Positions 21,970 through 31,420 are shown, numbered from the stretch's first letter. The stretch: 64,000 nt of DNA from an uncultured Flavobacteriaceae bacterium (GCA_937136455.1 CAKZOO010000051.1:1-64000); one strand, 5' to 3'. Notes: a model not told the origin generated them from the sequence alone. Numbers and translations: made by a program.

Positions 21970-22650
21970 TTAAAATTGAGTTGGAAGATTGATGAATTTT
22001 AAAAATTCTTCTCTAGTTTCTTTTTCTTTGAATTTACCTCCGTATTCAGCCGTGACTGTACTACTTTCAATATCTCTAATTCCTCTTGAATTGACACAGA
22101 GGTGTTTGGCGTCGATCACACAAGCGACATCTTCAGTACCTAAAACTTTTTGAAGTTCACGAACGATTTGAATATTTAAACGTTCTTGTACCTGAGGTCT
22201 TTTTGCATAATAATCGACGATACGATTCATCTTAGAAAGTCCTACTACAGAACCATTTGAAATATAAGCTACATGAGCTTTTCCAACGATAGGCAATAAG
22301 TGATGTTCACAAGTAGAGTAGAGTGTGATGTTTTTTTCAACTAACATTTCACCGTATTTGTACTTGTTTTCAAATGTAGAGGCTTTTGGCTTTCTATCAG
22401 GATGCAATCCACTAAATATTTCTTTGACGAACATTTTAGCAACTCTGTTAGGAGTTCCTTTAAGACTATCATCGTCTAAATCCATGCCTAAAGTCGTCAA
22501 TATCCTAGTAACATCGCCTTTGATGCTCTCAATTTTTTGCTCATCACTGAGATCAAATGCATCTTTTCTAAGAGGGGTATCTTCTGAAGTACCTACATGA
22601 TCATCACCAAGCTCTTCTATTCTAGCTTCTAATAAACTATTAATCTTCAT
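21970..22650 (-). CDS. folE: GTP cyclohydrolase I
   Basis: Converts GTP to 7,8-dihydroneopterin triphosphate, the first step of folate (and pterin/queuosine) synthesis. It has 226 residues with the usual variable N-terminus. The zinc/active-site motif is STCEHHLLPIVGKAHVAYI, and IDAKHLCVNSRGI carries the second zinc Cys and the substrate residues. It is the first gene of the minus-strand run folE-cysS-yidD-lgt-ABC, with a good -7 element just upstream. The folate partner folP is at 32.2 kb. Confidence 0.97.
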   Translation of the reverse strand: MKINSLLEARIEELGDDHVGTSEDTPLRKDAFDLSDEQKIESIKGDVTRILTTLGMDLDDDSLKGTPNRVAKMFVKEIFSGLHPDRKPKASTFENKYKYGEMLVEKNITLYSTCEHHLLPIVGKAHVAYISNGSVVGLSKMNRIVDYYAKRPQVQERLNIQIVRELQKVLGTEDVACVIDAKHLCVNSRGIRDIESSTVTAEYGGKFKEKETREEFLKFINLPTQF

Positions 22651-22675
22651 CTGTTTTTAAAATAGATTTGAAATG

Positions 22676-22683
22676 CAAAGGTA
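22676..22683 (-). promoter_or_regulatory. -7 promoter element of folE
   Basis: TACCTTTG on the minus strand, a perfect TAnnTTTG match 25 bases upstream of the folE ATG. No clear TTG is present at the expected -33 distance. Confidence 0.5.
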
Positions 22684-22746
22684 AGGAATAATAACCATTT
22701 AAAGGGTACTACTTTTTTGATGCATTCTCAAACTTTAACTCAGTAA

Positions 22747-23826
22747 CTAATTTCTTTTTCTAGCAGAACTACTCGAAGAACTACTACTGCTTGAGCTGCT
22801 TCTTGAAGAGCTACTTCTCGAAACTGCAGGTCTTGGAGTATATGATCCTGAAGAACGAACAGAACTGCTTCTTATTGGGCTTGAACTTCTGAGGTTACTA
22901 GTGTTGTTATTCGATCGAGTATTAGAAGAAGGGCTTTTAATTGTAGAAGTGCGATTTGGTGTGTATCGAATCGAACTTCTTGTTGGTACATTGTAAGATC
23001 TCGTTCTCATCGTAGATCTATTAATTGTATTAGTCGATCTAGAAGGAGATACATTTCCTCTCGAGTTGCTGTTTATAATGGATCTTAAATCCATAGAACT
23101 GCTTCTACCTCGATCTCTTGTTGATGTGTTAATACTAGATCTGCCAGTATTATTAAGAGATCTCAAAGAAGAAACACGACCTTTCGTATTAGAAGCCACA
23201 GAGCTCGATCCATATCCTAAGATTCTAGATGATCTGTAGGAAGAACGATCTTGATTGCTACGACCTCTATTTCGACTAGGTGAGTTGAAATAGTGGTTGT
23301 GGTGATATGGTGAGTAAATATAGGCATAGTTGCTGTATGGGAATGGATTCCACCAATAACTATAATAGCCCCAATTGTAATAAGCAGATGAGTATCTCCA
23401 ATACCACTTATCGTAAAAATAAGGGTTGTAATAGCCGTAGTTTACATAGGAAGAATACGCGTAATAGACATCCCAATACGGTCTAAAGCCCCAGCTGTAG
23501 TAACCGTAGTTATAAGGATCTGAATCAACAACTAACTGAATATTTACTTGTTTGTTGGCTGATTCATTTTGAGTGTCTTGATTCTCAATAATCACGACAT
23601 CTTCACCTAATATTTCATTGTATTCATTTGCTTTGTCACTAAAGTAAACTGAATAGTTTTTAGATTGTTTTGGAGCACGCTCTCTGTAGGCATAAGCATT
23701 GTTTGAAGCATTACCACTGTAGTAATAGGCATATGGGTAGAAAGCACCACAAGAATTGAGGATTAAGGTCACCATTAGGAGTCCAAAAGTTCGCATTAAA
23801 GTCGAGTAAGTGAATAATGTTTTCAT
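22747..23826 (-). CDS. Tyr-rich/Ser-Arg-rich lipoprotein of unknown function
   Basis: Unrecognised 359-residue protein. The start at 23826 gives a lipoprotein signal with lipobox LILNSC (Cys26); an ATG further upstream at 23892 would add 22 residues ahead of it and is disfavoured. After the anchor comes a Tyr/Trp/Asn-rich stretch (about residues 90-170, many YY, NYGYY and WNPF units). A long Ser/Arg/Thr-rich low-complexity tail ends in an almost uninterrupted Ser run and ARKRN. The tail resembles a disordered, positively charged surface segment. It is divergent from proS. Function unknown. Confidence 0.7.
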   Translation of the reverse strand: MKTLFTYSTLMRTFGLLMVTLILNSCGAFYPYAYYYSGNASNNAYAYRERAPKQSKNYSVYFSDKANEYNEILGEDVVIIENQDTQNESANKQVNIQLVVDSDPYNYGYYSWGFRPYWDVYYAYSSYVNYGYYNPYFYDKWYWRYSSAYYNWGYYSYWWNPFPYSNYAYIYSPYHHNHYFNSPSRNRGRSNQDRSSYRSSRILGYGSSSVASNTKGRVSSLRSLNNTGRSSINTSTRDRGRSSSMDLRSIINSNSRGNVSPSRSTNTINRSTMRTRSYNVPTRSSIRYTPNRTSTIKSPSSNTRSNNNTSNLRSSSPIRSSSVRSSGSYTPRPAVSRSSSSRSSSSSSSSSSSSARKRN

Positions 23827-23950
23827 AAGCTTATATTTTAATTGTCCCCTGCTTAAAAAATGGTTATTTTTGCCATCCATAATTGATCGCAAATCAAATA
23901 AACTAGGATTTCATTAACTAAATTACAATATTTGTGCCAAAGTTCAGATA

Positions 23951-25423
23951 ATGAGTAAAAAATTAACACCGAGATCAGAAGATTATTCAAAATGGTATAA
24001 CGAATTAGTTGTCAAAGCAGACTTGGCAGAAAATTCAGGAGTGAGAGGTTGTATGGTCATCAAACCCTATGGTTATGCTATTTGGGAAAAGATGCAGGCA
24101 GCTTTGGATCAAATGTTTAAAGAAACAGGTCATGAAAATGCCTATTTTCCACTCTTTATACCTAAATCGTATTTGAGTAAAGAAGCCAGTCATGTAGATG
24201 GTTTTGCTAAAGAATGCGCTGTTGTGACTCATTATCGATTAAAAAATGACGAGGATGGAAGTATTATTGTTGATCCCGATGCTAAATTAGAGGAAGAGCT
24301 AATTGTAAGACCGACCTCTGAAACCATTATATGGGATACCTATAGAAGGTGGATTCAATCCTATAGGGATTTACCGATACTAATCAATCAATGGGCTAAT
24401 GTGGTTCGATGGGAAATGAGAACACGTCTCTTTTTGAGAACTGCTGAATTTTTGTGGCAAGAAGGACATACTGCTCATGCGACCAAACAAGAGGCTATTG
24501 AAGAAGCAGAGCGTATGATGGAGGTCTATGCAACTTTTGCAGAAGAATTTATGGCAGTACCTGTAATCAGAGGTATCAAAACAGAATCGGAGCGATTTGC
24601 TGGAGCTGAAGAAACCTATTGTATTGAAGCTTTAATGCAAGATGGTAAAGCTTTACAAGCAGGAACTTCTCATTATTTAGGTCAAAATTTCGCAAAGGCA
24701 TTTGATGTAAAATACGTCAACAAAGAAGGAAAACAGGAACATGTGTGGGCAACTTCTTGGGGAGTTTCTACTCGATTAATGGGAGCCTTAGTGATGACTC
24801 ATTCAGATGATCAAGGATTAGTATTGCCACCAAAATTAGCACCAATACATGTAGTGATTGTGCCAATTTACAAAGGGGAGGAGCAACTCGATCAAATAGC
24901 TGAATACCTCAAACCTTTTATAGCAGATTTAAGAGCTAAGGGTCTTTCGGTTAAATTTGACAACAGAGATACTTTGAAACCAGGCTTCAAATTTGCAGAA
25001 TACGAGCAAAAAGGAGTTCCTGTTCGAATTGCTATTGGTGGGAGAGATATGGAAAATAGAACTTTTGAAGTAGCGAGAAGAGATCTTTTAAGTAAAGAAT
25101 TAATAGGAGCTGATCAATTAATCGATCATGTAGTGGCTCTTTTAGATGATATTCAAAAAACGATCTATAAAAAAGCTATTAATTATAGAGCTAGTCATAT
25201 TACCGAGGTAAACTCTTATGAAGAATTTAAAGAAGTCTTAGAAAACAAAGGAGGCTTTGTGTCTGCTCATTGGGATGGAACTGCTGATACTGAGGCTGCT
25301 ATTCAGGAAGAAACCAAAGCGACCATTCGCTGTATTCCTCTAGATTTTAAAGAGGAAGAGGGTCGTTGCATATACAGTGGAAAACCTTCAAAAATGAGGG
25401 TCTTGTTCGCAAAAGCTTATTAA
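23951..25423 (+). CDS. proS: Proline-tRNA ligase, archaeal/eukaryotic-type
   Basis: Class II aminoacyl-tRNA synthetase charging tRNA-Pro, 490 residues. It is the short form without the bacterial editing insert. Motif 2 is in [21 protein letters not shown], with RPTSETIIW before it and motif 3 in [20 protein letters not shown]. The anticodon-binding domain follows ([19 protein letters not shown]), and the C-terminal ProS-type domain ends with Tyr (FAKAY). An AATATTTG near-consensus -7 element lies about 20 bases upstream. It is followed by tRNA-Glu and rpsT. Confidence 0.97.
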   Translation: MSKKLTPRSEDYSKWYNELVVKADLAENSGVRGCMVIKPYGYAIWEKMQAALDQMFKETGHENAYFPLFIPKSYLSKEASHVDGFAKECAVVTHYRLKNDEDGSIIVDPDAKLEEELIVRPTSETIIWDTYRRWIQSYRDLPILINQWANVVRWEMRTRLFLRTAEFLWQEGHTAHATKQEAIEEAERMMEVYATFAEEFMAVPVIRGIKTESERFAGAEETYCIEALMQDGKALQAGTSHYLGQNFAKAFDVKYVNKEGKQEHVWATSWGVSTRLMGALVMTHSDDQGLVLPPKLAPIHVVIVPIYKGEEQLDQIAEYLKPFIADLRAKGLSVKFDNRDTLKPGFKFAEYEQKGVPVRIAIGGRDMENRTFEVARRDLLSKELIGADQLIDHVVALLDDIQKTIYKKAINYRASHITEVNSYEEFKEVLENKGGFVSAHWDGTADTEAAIQEETKATIRCIPLDFKEEEGRCIYSGKPSKMRVLFAKAY

Positions 25424-25447
25424 TCGAAAAAAAATATTTAAGACCTC

Positions 25448-25477
25448 TTGCAATAGTAAAAAATAGTTGTATTTTTG
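25448..25477 (+). promoter_or_regulatory. Strong Bacteroidota-type promoter of tRNA-Glu/rpsT
   Basis: TTG at 25448-25450, exactly 19 bases, then a perfect TAnnTTTG (TATTTTTG) at 25470-25477, 23 bases before the mature 5' end of tRNA-Glu. It is the cleanest match in the window. Confidence 0.8.
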
Positions 25478-25500
25478 CATCCGCGTTTTAAACAAACCAC

Positions 25501-25572
25501 GGTCCGTTCGTCTAGGGGTTAGGACGCCAGGTTTTCATCCTGGTAACAGGGGTTCGATTCCCCTACGGACTA
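25501..25572 (+). tRNA. tRNA-Glu (anticodon TTC)
   Basis: A 72-base cloverleaf. The acceptor stem GGTCCGT pairs with ACGGACT (one G-T pair), with discriminator A. The anticodon stem CCAGG/CCTGG encloses loop TTTTCAT with anticodon TTC at 25534-25536. The T arm has GGTTCGATTC in CAGGGGTTCGATTCCCC. CCA is not encoded. It lies 37 bases before rpsT with no terminator between, so the two are probably on one primary transcript. Confidence 0.97.
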
Positions 25573-25609
25573 CAAAAGCACTAAGTGCATTAAAATTTAA
25601 TTAAATATT

Positions 25610-25861
25610 ATGGCTAATCACAAGTCTGCATTAAAGAGAATTAGAAGAAACGAAGCAGTTCGCTTACGCAACAAGTATTATCACAAAACAATGCGTAATG
25701 CATTAAAAGCACTTCGCTTAGAAACTGATAAGAAAGCTGCCGAGGAGCAATTGCCAACCGTTATCAGTATGATCGATAAGTTAGCAAAGAAGAATATTAT
25801 TCATTCTAACAAAGCTTCTAACTTAAAGAGCAAATTGACGAAGCACATCGCTGCTCTTTAA
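25610..25861 (+). CDS. rpsT: 30S ribosomal protein S20
   Basis: Primary 16S-binding ribosomal protein, 83 residues, made of Lys/Arg-rich helices. Hallmarks are [15 protein letters not shown] at the N-terminus and [15 protein letters not shown] at the C-terminus. It follows tRNA-Glu closely and ends at a strong terminator. The shared promoter couples tRNA and r-protein expression. Confidence 0.97.
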   Translation: MANHKSALKRIRRNEAVRLRNKYYHKTMRNALKALRLETDKKAAEEQLPTVISMIDKLAKKNIIHSNKASNLKSKLTKHIAAL

Positions 25862-25917
25862 GATTATCTCTAAAGTTAAAATTTACGCGTAATTCGATTT
25901 CGCGCATGATGATATGG

Positions 25918-25946
25918 AAAACCTCTAGTTGTGCTAGGGGTTTTTT
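25918..25946 (+). terminator. Rho-independent terminator of rpsT
   Basis: An eleven-base-pair stem with one T-G pair (AAAACCTCTAG / CTAGGGGTTTT), a five-base loop, and six T. Confidence 0.87.
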
Positions 25947-25969
25947 AGTTTCAACGAATTACATTTGCT

Positions 25970-26005
25970 AAAAAAAAAAGCCGATTAACATTGCTAATCG
26001 GCTTT
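25970..26005 (-). terminator. Rho-independent terminator of rho (minus strand)
   Basis: An inverted repeat AAAGCCGATTA / TAATCGGCTTT with a seven-base loop, preceded on the plus strand by a run of A that becomes the U tract of the minus-strand transcript. Confidence 0.83.
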
Positions 26006-26026
26006 CTTATTGTTTGGTTAGTTTGT

Positions 26027-27700
26027 CTATTGATTCATCGTCAACAAGAACTCTTCATTGTTTCTTGTTTGCTTGATTCGTTGTTCCATGAATTCCATTG
26101 CTTCAACAGGATTCATATCAGCGAAGTATTTTCTCATAATCCACATACGTTGAACTGTTTGTTCGTCAAGTAATAAATCATCTCTACGAGTAGAAGAAGA
26201 GGTGAGGTCGATCGCTGGGAAGATTCTTCTGTTGGAAATTTTACGATCTAATTGAAGTTCCATGTTTCCTGTACCTTTAAATTCTTCGAAGATTACTTCG
26301 TCCATTTTAGAACCTGTTTCAGTAAGTGCAGTAGCGATAATGGTAAGTGAACCTCCATTTTCGATATTACGAGCAGCACCAAAGAAACGTTTTGGTTTGT
26401 GTAGAGCATTCGCATCTACACCACCACTTAGTACTTTTCCAGAAGCAGGTTGAACCGTATTGTAAGCTCTGGCTAGACGAGTGATAGAATCTAATAAGAT
26501 GACAACATCGTGTCCACATTCAACTAAACGCTTTGCCTTTTCAATAACAATATTAGCAACGCGAACGTGTTCGCTTGCTTCTTTGTCAAAAGTAGAGGCA
26601 ACTACTTCACCTCTAACATTGCGTTGCATATCGGTAACTTCCTCTGGACGTTCGTCAATTAGAAGTACAATTTGGTACACTTCAGGATGATTGGCAGCAA
26701 TGGCATTTGCAATATCCTTAAGAAGCATTGTTTTACCTGTTTTTGGTTGTGCAACAATCATCCCTCTTTGCCCTTTACCAATAGGAGCAAATAGATCCAT
26801 GATACGAGTTGAAATACTTGCTTGTTTATCAGCTATATTAAATTTTTCTTGAGGGAATAGAGGAGTGAGGTGCTCAAAAGCAACGCGATCTCTAACCACT
26901 TGAGGGTCCAATCCATTTATTTTGTTAACCTTGATTAAAGGGAAGTACTTTTCACCTTCTTTTGGAGGTCTTACTTCGCCTAAAACAGTGTCTCCGGTCT
27001 TTAGACCAAATAAGCGAATTTGAGATTGAGATACGTAAATATCGTCAGGAGAAGAGAGGTAGTTGTAATCAGAAGATCTCAAGAATCCGTAACCTTCTTG
27101 CATGATGTCTAAAACACCTTCACTGGCAATTATTCCATCAAACTCGTGTTCTGGTTGTTTGTATCTGTTTTTTAAATCTCTGTCGTAATTAGAATTTTTT
27201 TCCTTTTTCTGATTGTTATTCTTAAGAGGTTGTTTATTCTTATTTTGATTCGGATTGTTGTTCTTGGTTTTTTGATCGTTGTTTTGATCTTTACTCTGTT
27301 CTTTATTTTGATCGTTGTGCTGATCTTTATTTTTAGAGCGATGATCGTTAGAATCTCCACCTTGAGCTTTGTGAGATGTGCGTGGTTTACGCTCTGCTTT
27401 CTCAGTTACTTCAACCTTAGTTTCATCATTGGATTTTACCTCTTCACTTGAAGATTCTTTTGGAGCTTTAGGTTGTCTTTTTTGAACTTGTTGTCTAGCC
27501 TTTGGCTGTTCTGATACTTCCTCCTTCGGTAGATTCGTAGCTGTTTTTTGAACTACAGTGGGATTTAATGCCTGTACGTCTAAAATTTGATAGACAAGAT
27601 CTAATTTTTTAAGGGTTTTGTATTTTGGAATATTAAGTTCCTTTGCTAATTCAACTAATTCAGCTAATTTTTTTGCTTTTAATTCTGATATTTCAAACAT
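26027..27700 (-). CDS. rho: Transcription termination factor Rho with long disordered insertion
   Basis: Hexameric RNA helicase that terminates transcription, 557 residues against ~420 in E. coli. Residues 1-45 are the Rho_N (SAP-like) domain. Residues ~46-185 are a low-complexity Lys/Asn/Gln/Asp/Glu-rich segment with repeated KDQ and NDQ units. The cold-shock RNA-binding domain follows ([18 protein letters not shown]). The ATPase core has Walker A AQPKTGKT at 317-324, [13 protein letters not shown] and the Q-loop region. Such insertions are known for Bacteroidota Rho. Monocistronic, with its own terminator. Confidence 0.97.
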   Translation of the reverse strand: MFEISELKAKKLAELVELAKELNIPKYKTLKKLDLVYQILDVQALNPTVVQKTATNLPKEEVSEQPKARQQVQKRQPKAPKESSSEEVKSNDETKVEVTEKAERKPRTSHKAQGGDSNDHRSKNKDQHNDQNKEQSKDQNNDQKTKNNNPNQNKNKQPLKNNNQKKEKNSNYDRDLKNRYKQPEHEFDGIIASEGVLDIMQEGYGFLRSSDYNYLSSPDDIYVSQSQIRLFGLKTGDTVLGEVRPPKEGEKYFPLIKVNKINGLDPQVVRDRVAFEHLTPLFPQEKFNIADKQASISTRIMDLFAPIGKGQRGMIVAQPKTGKTMLLKDIANAIAANHPEVYQIVLLIDERPEEVTDMQRNVRGEVVASTFDKEASEHVRVANIVIEKAKRLVECGHDVVILLDSITRLARAYNTVQPASGKVLSGGVDANALHKPKRFFGAARNIENGGSLTIIATALTETGSKMDEVIFEEFKGTGNMELQLDRKISNRRIFPAIDLTSSSTRRDDLLLDEQTVQRMWIMRKYFADMNPVEAMEFMEQRIKQTRNNEEFLLTMNQ

Positions 27701-27861
27701 ATAGTTTAGATAAGATTGCGAGCGAATGTCGCATAATAGATTTCATGATTTTTGTGAAAATTGGAATAGAACTTCCAAATGTTGTGGGGAGTATCATCTC
27801 TTAACAGATACAATATTACAAATAATTTTTGATATGCTCATCAATCTTTAAAAAACTATCT

Positions 27862-27869
27862 TATTTTTG
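27862..27869 (+). promoter_or_regulatory. -7 element that fixes the DUF4293 start
   Basis: TATTTTTG is a perfect TAnnTTTG match 16 bases upstream of the ATG at 27886. It lies downstream of the alternative ATG at 27829, so the shorter start is favoured. No TTG sits at the ideal distance. Confidence 0.5.
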
Positions 27870-27885
27870 TGTCTCAAATTATCTT

Positions 27886-28296
27886 ATGATTCAAAGGATT
27901 CAAACACTGTATTTAGCATTTGTAGCCATTCTATCAATTTTGGCAGCTTTCTTTATTAAAAGTCTTGCTCAAAATGAGGAAAGTAGTATCTTTGAGCTTT
28001 CGATTCCAATGGATCGAATCACGTTCTTTATAACAGCAATATTTGCTATCATTAGCATATTTTTATACAAAAAACGAATCAATCAGTTCATTGTGAATCG
28101 ATTGAATATCATATTAAATCTTTTTTTACTAGGATTTTTCGTTTACCGATCTCTAAATTTATCCGGAGAAAGCTTGCTTTCGCAGAAGGGTATTTGGATC
28201 ATAGTCCCTTTAATTTCTATCGTTTTATTAATTCTAGCCAACAAGGCTATTAAAAGGGATGAGGATCTTGTAAAATCAGTTGATCGATTGCGTTAA
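27886..28296 (+). CDS. DUF4293 family membrane protein
   Basis: A 136-residue inner-membrane protein starting MIQRIQTLYLAF, the usual beginning of the Bacteroidota-specific DUF4293 family. Four hydrophobic helices are visible (about residues 6-26, 45-63, 70-90 and 100-122) and a charged tail, KAIKRDEDLVKSVDRLR. A start 57 bases upstream is open but would place the start before the -7 promoter element. It sits between divergent rho and the convergent phosphoesterase. Function unknown. Confidence 0.82.
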   Translation: MIQRIQTLYLAFVAILSILAAFFIKSLAQNEESSIFELSIPMDRITFFITAIFAIISIFLYKKRINQFIVNRLNIILNLFLLGFFVYRSLNLSGESLLSQKGIWIIVPLISIVLLILANKAIKRDEDLVKSVDRLR

Positions 28297-28327
28297 ACCT
28301 AACATCTTAGTAGTATTAGTGCGAGAG

Positions 28328-28355
28328 AAAAGCCTGCGTTCAGCGGGCTTTTTTT
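28328..28355 (+). terminator. Rho-independent terminator of the DUF4293 gene
   Basis: A stem AAAAGCCTGC / GCGGGCTTTT (one wobble pair), a five-base loop, then a T run that reaches the stop codon of the convergent phosphoesterase gene. Confidence 0.82.
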
Positions 28356-28854
28356 ATACCCCTCTTTTACCGAGTTCAATAACTTCTAAATCTTTGATGT
28401 CTTTACCGTCGATAGTAAATCGAAGCATGGTTCTTATTTGATGAAACCCATGTGTTCCACAAGCTCCAGGATTGAGGTGTAGTAATTCTAATTTCTTGTC
28501 CCATTGTACTTTTAGGATGTGAGAATGACCAGAAATGAAAATATTAGGTGTGTCTCTTTTGAGAGCCTCACGAACTCTTTTGTCATAGCGATTGGGATAT
28601 CCACCAATATGAGTCATCCATACTTTGACCTCTTCACATTTAAATTTTGCATCTAAAGGACATTCTTTTCTCATTTTAGCATCATCGATATTTCCATAAA
28701 CTGCCGCAAGAGGTTTGATTTGACTCAAGGTATCTGTCACATGAAAACCTCCAATATCCCCAGCATGCCAGACTTGATCAGCTTCTTTTACATAGGCGAT
28801 AATTCGGTCATCCAGATAACCGTGAGTGTCGGACATTAAAAGTATTTTAGTCAT
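28354..28854 (-). CDS. YfcE/MJ0936-family metallophosphoesterase
   Basis: Cytoplasmic calcineurin-like phosphodiesterase, 166 residues. Metal ligands are visible in order: DTHG near residue 8, GDIGG near 33, GNID near 55, THIGG and GHSH near 115-118. The protein is short and single-domain, like YfcE. The natural substrate is unknown. It is divergent from truA, with facing -7 elements in a 58-base gap; its own element lies only four bases before the ATG. Confidence 0.9.
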   Translation of the reverse strand: MTKILLMSDTHGYLDDRIIAYVKEADQVWHAGDIGGFHVTDTLSQIKPLAAVYGNIDDAKMRKECPLDAKFKCEEVKVWMTHIGGYPNRYDKRVREALKRDTPNIFISGHSHILKVQWDKKLELLHLNPGACGTHGFHQIRTMLRFTIDGKDIKDLEVIELGKRGV

Positions 28855-28858
28855 GTGT

Positions 28859-28866
28859 CAAATATA
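28859..28866 (-). promoter_or_regulatory. -7 element of the phosphoesterase gene, almost on the start codon
   Basis: A perfect TATATTTG on the minus strand ends four bases upstream of the ATG. If used, the transcript would begin at or within a few bases of the start codon, i.e. be leaderless or nearly so. Confidence 0.5.
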
Positions 28867-28888
28867 GGAAATAGCTAAATGGATTTAG

Positions 28889-28896
28889 TATATTTG
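28889..28896 (+). promoter_or_regulatory. -7 element of truA
   Basis: A perfect TATATTTG, 16 bases upstream of the truA ATG, without a clear TTG at the -33 position. It faces away from the similar element of the phosphoesterase gene. Confidence 0.52.
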
Positions 28897-28912
28897 TGCT
28901 TCAATCCAACTG

Positions 28913-29644
28913 ATGAGATACTTTATTACTTTTTCATATCAAGGGAGTAGTTATCACGGATGGCAACGACAACCTGATGCCAACAGTGTGCAACAAACTC
29001 TAGAAGAGGCGATGGAGCTTTTTTTAAAAGAGAGCGTTAGCCTTGTTGGAGCAGGAAGAACGGATACAGGAGTTCACGCCAAAGTAATGGTGGCTCATTT
29101 CGATACGGAGGTTTTATTTCAAATAGAAGAGTTAATTTACAGACTCAACGCCTATTTGGATAAAACGATAGCAATTTCGAATATTGTCAAGGTCAATGAA
29201 GATGCACATGCTCGTTTTGATGCTACAAGTAGGTCTTATGAGTACTGGGTGGTTCAGCAAAAGAATCCTTTTTTGGATCAATCGGCTTATTTTGTCATAC
29301 ATCCCTTGGATGTCAATCTCATGAATGAGGCTGCTGCTCTAATGTTAGACCACAAAGACTTTGAGTGTTTTTCAAAGTCCAATACTGATGTACACACTTT
29401 TTTGTGTGATGTTACAAGAGCTGAGTGGATTTTTGAAGGCGAACGATTGGTATTTCACGTGAGTGCCAATAGATTTCTAAGAAATATGGTACGTGCTATA
29501 GTAGGAACGTTATTAGAAGTTGGAAAAGGAAAAATGAGCATCGATGAATTCAAAGCCGTTTTGAATTCTAAAGACCGAAGAAAGGCAGGACCATCGGTTC
29601 CTGCAAAAGGATTGTATTTAACAACTATTCAATACCCTTATTAA
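28913..29644 (+). CDS. truA: tRNA pseudouridine(38-40) synthase
   Basis: Converts uridines 38-40 in the tRNA anticodon arm to pseudouridine, 243 residues. The catalytic Asp51 lies in AGRTDTGVHAKV. Other family motifs are YQGSSYHGWQRQP at the N-terminus, HARFDATSRSYEYWV and the RFLRNMVRAIVGTLLEVGKG helix segment. It is first of a likely operon, three bases before the ABC exporter gene. Confidence 0.96.
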   Translation: MRYFITFSYQGSSYHGWQRQPDANSVQQTLEEAMELFLKESVSLVGAGRTDTGVHAKVMVAHFDTEVLFQIEELIYRLNAYLDKTIAISNIVKVNEDAHARFDATSRSYEYWVVQQKNPFLDQSAYFVIHPLDVNLMNEAAALMLDHKDFECFSKSNTDVHTFLCDVTRAEWIFEGERLVFHVSANRFLRNMVRAIVGTLLEVGKGKMSIDEFKAVLNSKDRRKAGPSVPAKGLYLTTIQYPY

Positions 29645-29647
29645 ACA

Positions 29648-31420
29648 ATGAGTGCAGACAAAGGCAAAGCATTTGATTTTAAATTATTAGGTAGACTTTT
29701 TAAGTATACTTCCCCTTACAAATTCATTTTTGTTTTAGTTGCTATTGCTGCAATTTTACTTTCTGCATTTGCAGTGTATCGAGCAGTGCTTATTGGTAAT
29801 ATTGTGGATGAAGCCATTAAGGTTTCCGATATGGATCGATTGATTTATTTCGTCCTACTTACCTTAGCCGTATTGTTAGGAGAGGTTATTTTTCAGTTAA
29901 TTTTCAATTACTTCGCAAACTGGCTTGGTCAATCCGTAATTAGAGATATAAGAATTCGACTCTTTAAACATATGAACAGCTTTAAGATGAGTTATTTTGA
30001 CAATTCATCTTTAGGTGTTTTAGTGACTAGGGCAGTTGCTGACATGGAACGTATCGGTGAAATTTTTAGCAATGGTTTTTTTATGATTGTAGCTGATTTA
30101 CTAAAAATGATTGTTGTTGCGGTCATTATGGTGATCCTCAATTGGAAACTATCACTAATCGTGTTTGCAGTACTTCCTTTATTGCTCTATGCGACCAGAC
30201 TCTTTCAAAGAGCCATGAAAACAGCTTTTATTGAAGTGAGGTCACAGGTTGCAAATCTCAATTCCTTTGTTCAGGAGCGTATTGCTGGAATGAAACTCGT
30301 ACAGCTTTTTAATAGAGAAACTGAGGAACTCAAAACATTTAATCAAATCAACAATCTTCACAGAGATGCCTGGATTAAAACAGTATGGTACAACTCTTTG
30401 TTTTTTCCAGTCGCTGAAATCGTATCGTCGGTTACCATTGGACTCATTGTTTGGTATGGGGGTATGAAGAATTTGTCAGGGGAACTAGAAACGGATTTTG
30501 GAACCATTTTCACCTTCATTTTACTTTCTGAAATGCTCTTTAGACCACTTCGACAAATTGCCGATAAGTTTAATACCATGCAGATGGGTATGGTAGCTGC
30601 TGGAAGAGTGTTTAAAATATTGGATTCACATCATGAAGTTGAGTCTGATGGAACTGTAAAATTACATCCGGTTAAAGGAGCGATTGAGTTTAAAAATCTT
30701 CATTTTGGATACATTCCAGAAGAGGAAGTATTAAAAGGGATTAGCTTTGATATAAAAGCTGGAGATACCGTCGCTATTGTTGGTGCTACTGGTGCTGGGA
30801 AATCAACTGTAATCAATCTTTTGAATCGATTTTACAAAGTTGATAATGGCAGTATTTTTATAGATGGTGTAGATATTAATGAATTTGAATTGAATTCACT
30901 TCGATCGAATATTGCAGTAGTATTACAAGATGTTTTCTTATTTGCAGATACCATACAAAACAATATATCACTTAAAGATGACTCCATCACTTTAGAACAA
31001 ATCGAAGCTGCGGCAAAAGAAATTGGAGTTCACGACTTTTTCATGAAACTTCCAGGCGGTTATGGGTTTAATGTCAAAGAACGAGGAGGGATGCTCTCTA
31101 GTGGTCAGCGACAATTGTTGGCTTTTTTAAGAGCCTATGTCACCAAGCCGAGTATTCTTATTTTGGATGAGGCAACTTCATCTATTGATTCTTATTCAGA
31201 ACAACTCATACAAGAAGCAACTCTTAAAATAACTAAGGGAAGGACTTCCATAGTTATTGCACATCGATTAGCTACGATTCAAAATGCCGATGTGATCATC
31301 GTTATGGAGAAAGGAATGATTGTTGAAAGCGGGACTCATGGAGATCTTTTAAATCAATCAGGATACTATAAAAAATTATATGAGGCTCAATTTTTAGAAG
31401 AAGAAGTGGTCGAAGACTAA
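29648..31420 (+). CDS. ABC exporter, fused permease and ATPase (MsbA-like)
   Basis: Half-transporter of 590 residues that should work as a homodimer or heterodimer. Six membrane helices occupy about residues 20-310. The ATPase domain has Walker A GATGAGKS at 379-386, Q-loop in AVVLQDVFLF, signature SSGQRQ, Walker B LILDEATSSID and switch His in AHRLAT. The signature is MLSSGQRQ rather than LSGGQ, seen in many Bacteroidota members. A lipid or drug substrate is inferred only from family. A second similar exporter is at 56.06-57.8 kb, which could be a partner. Confidence 0.9.
   Translation: MSADKGKAFDFKLLGRLFKYTSPYKFIFVLVAIAAILLSAFAVYRAVLIGNIVDEAIKVSDMDRLIYFVLLTLAVLLGEVIFQLIFNYFANWLGQSVIRDIRIRLFKHMNSFKMSYFDNSSLGVLVTRAVADMERIGEIFSNGFFMIVADLLKMIVVAVIMVILNWKLSLIVFAVLPLLLYATRLFQRAMKTAFIEVRSQVANLNSFVQERIAGMKLVQLFNRETEELKTFNQINNLHRDAWIKTVWYNSLFFPVAEIVSSVTIGLIVWYGGMKNLSGELETDFGTIFTFILLSEMLFRPLRQIADKFNTMQMGMVAAGRVFKILDSHHEVESDGTVKLHPVKGAIEFKNLHFGYIPEEEVLKGISFDIKAGDTVAIVGATGAGKSTVINLLNRFYKVDNGSIFIDGVDINEFELNSLRSNIAVVLQDVFLFADTIQNNISLKDDSITLEQIEAAAKEIGVHDFFMKLPGGYGFNVKERGGMLSSGQRQLLAFLRAYVTKPSILILDEATSSIDSYSEQLIQEATLKITKGRTSIVIAHRLATIQNADVIIVMEKGMIVESGTHGDLLNQSGYYKKLYEAQFLEEEVVED

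Noticed and set aside
27172..27451. Frames full of Ile/Lys or hydrophobic residues over the rho insertion
   Set aside because: They mirror the low-complexity AAY/CAR codons of the Rho disordered segment on other frames; Rho itself is certain.
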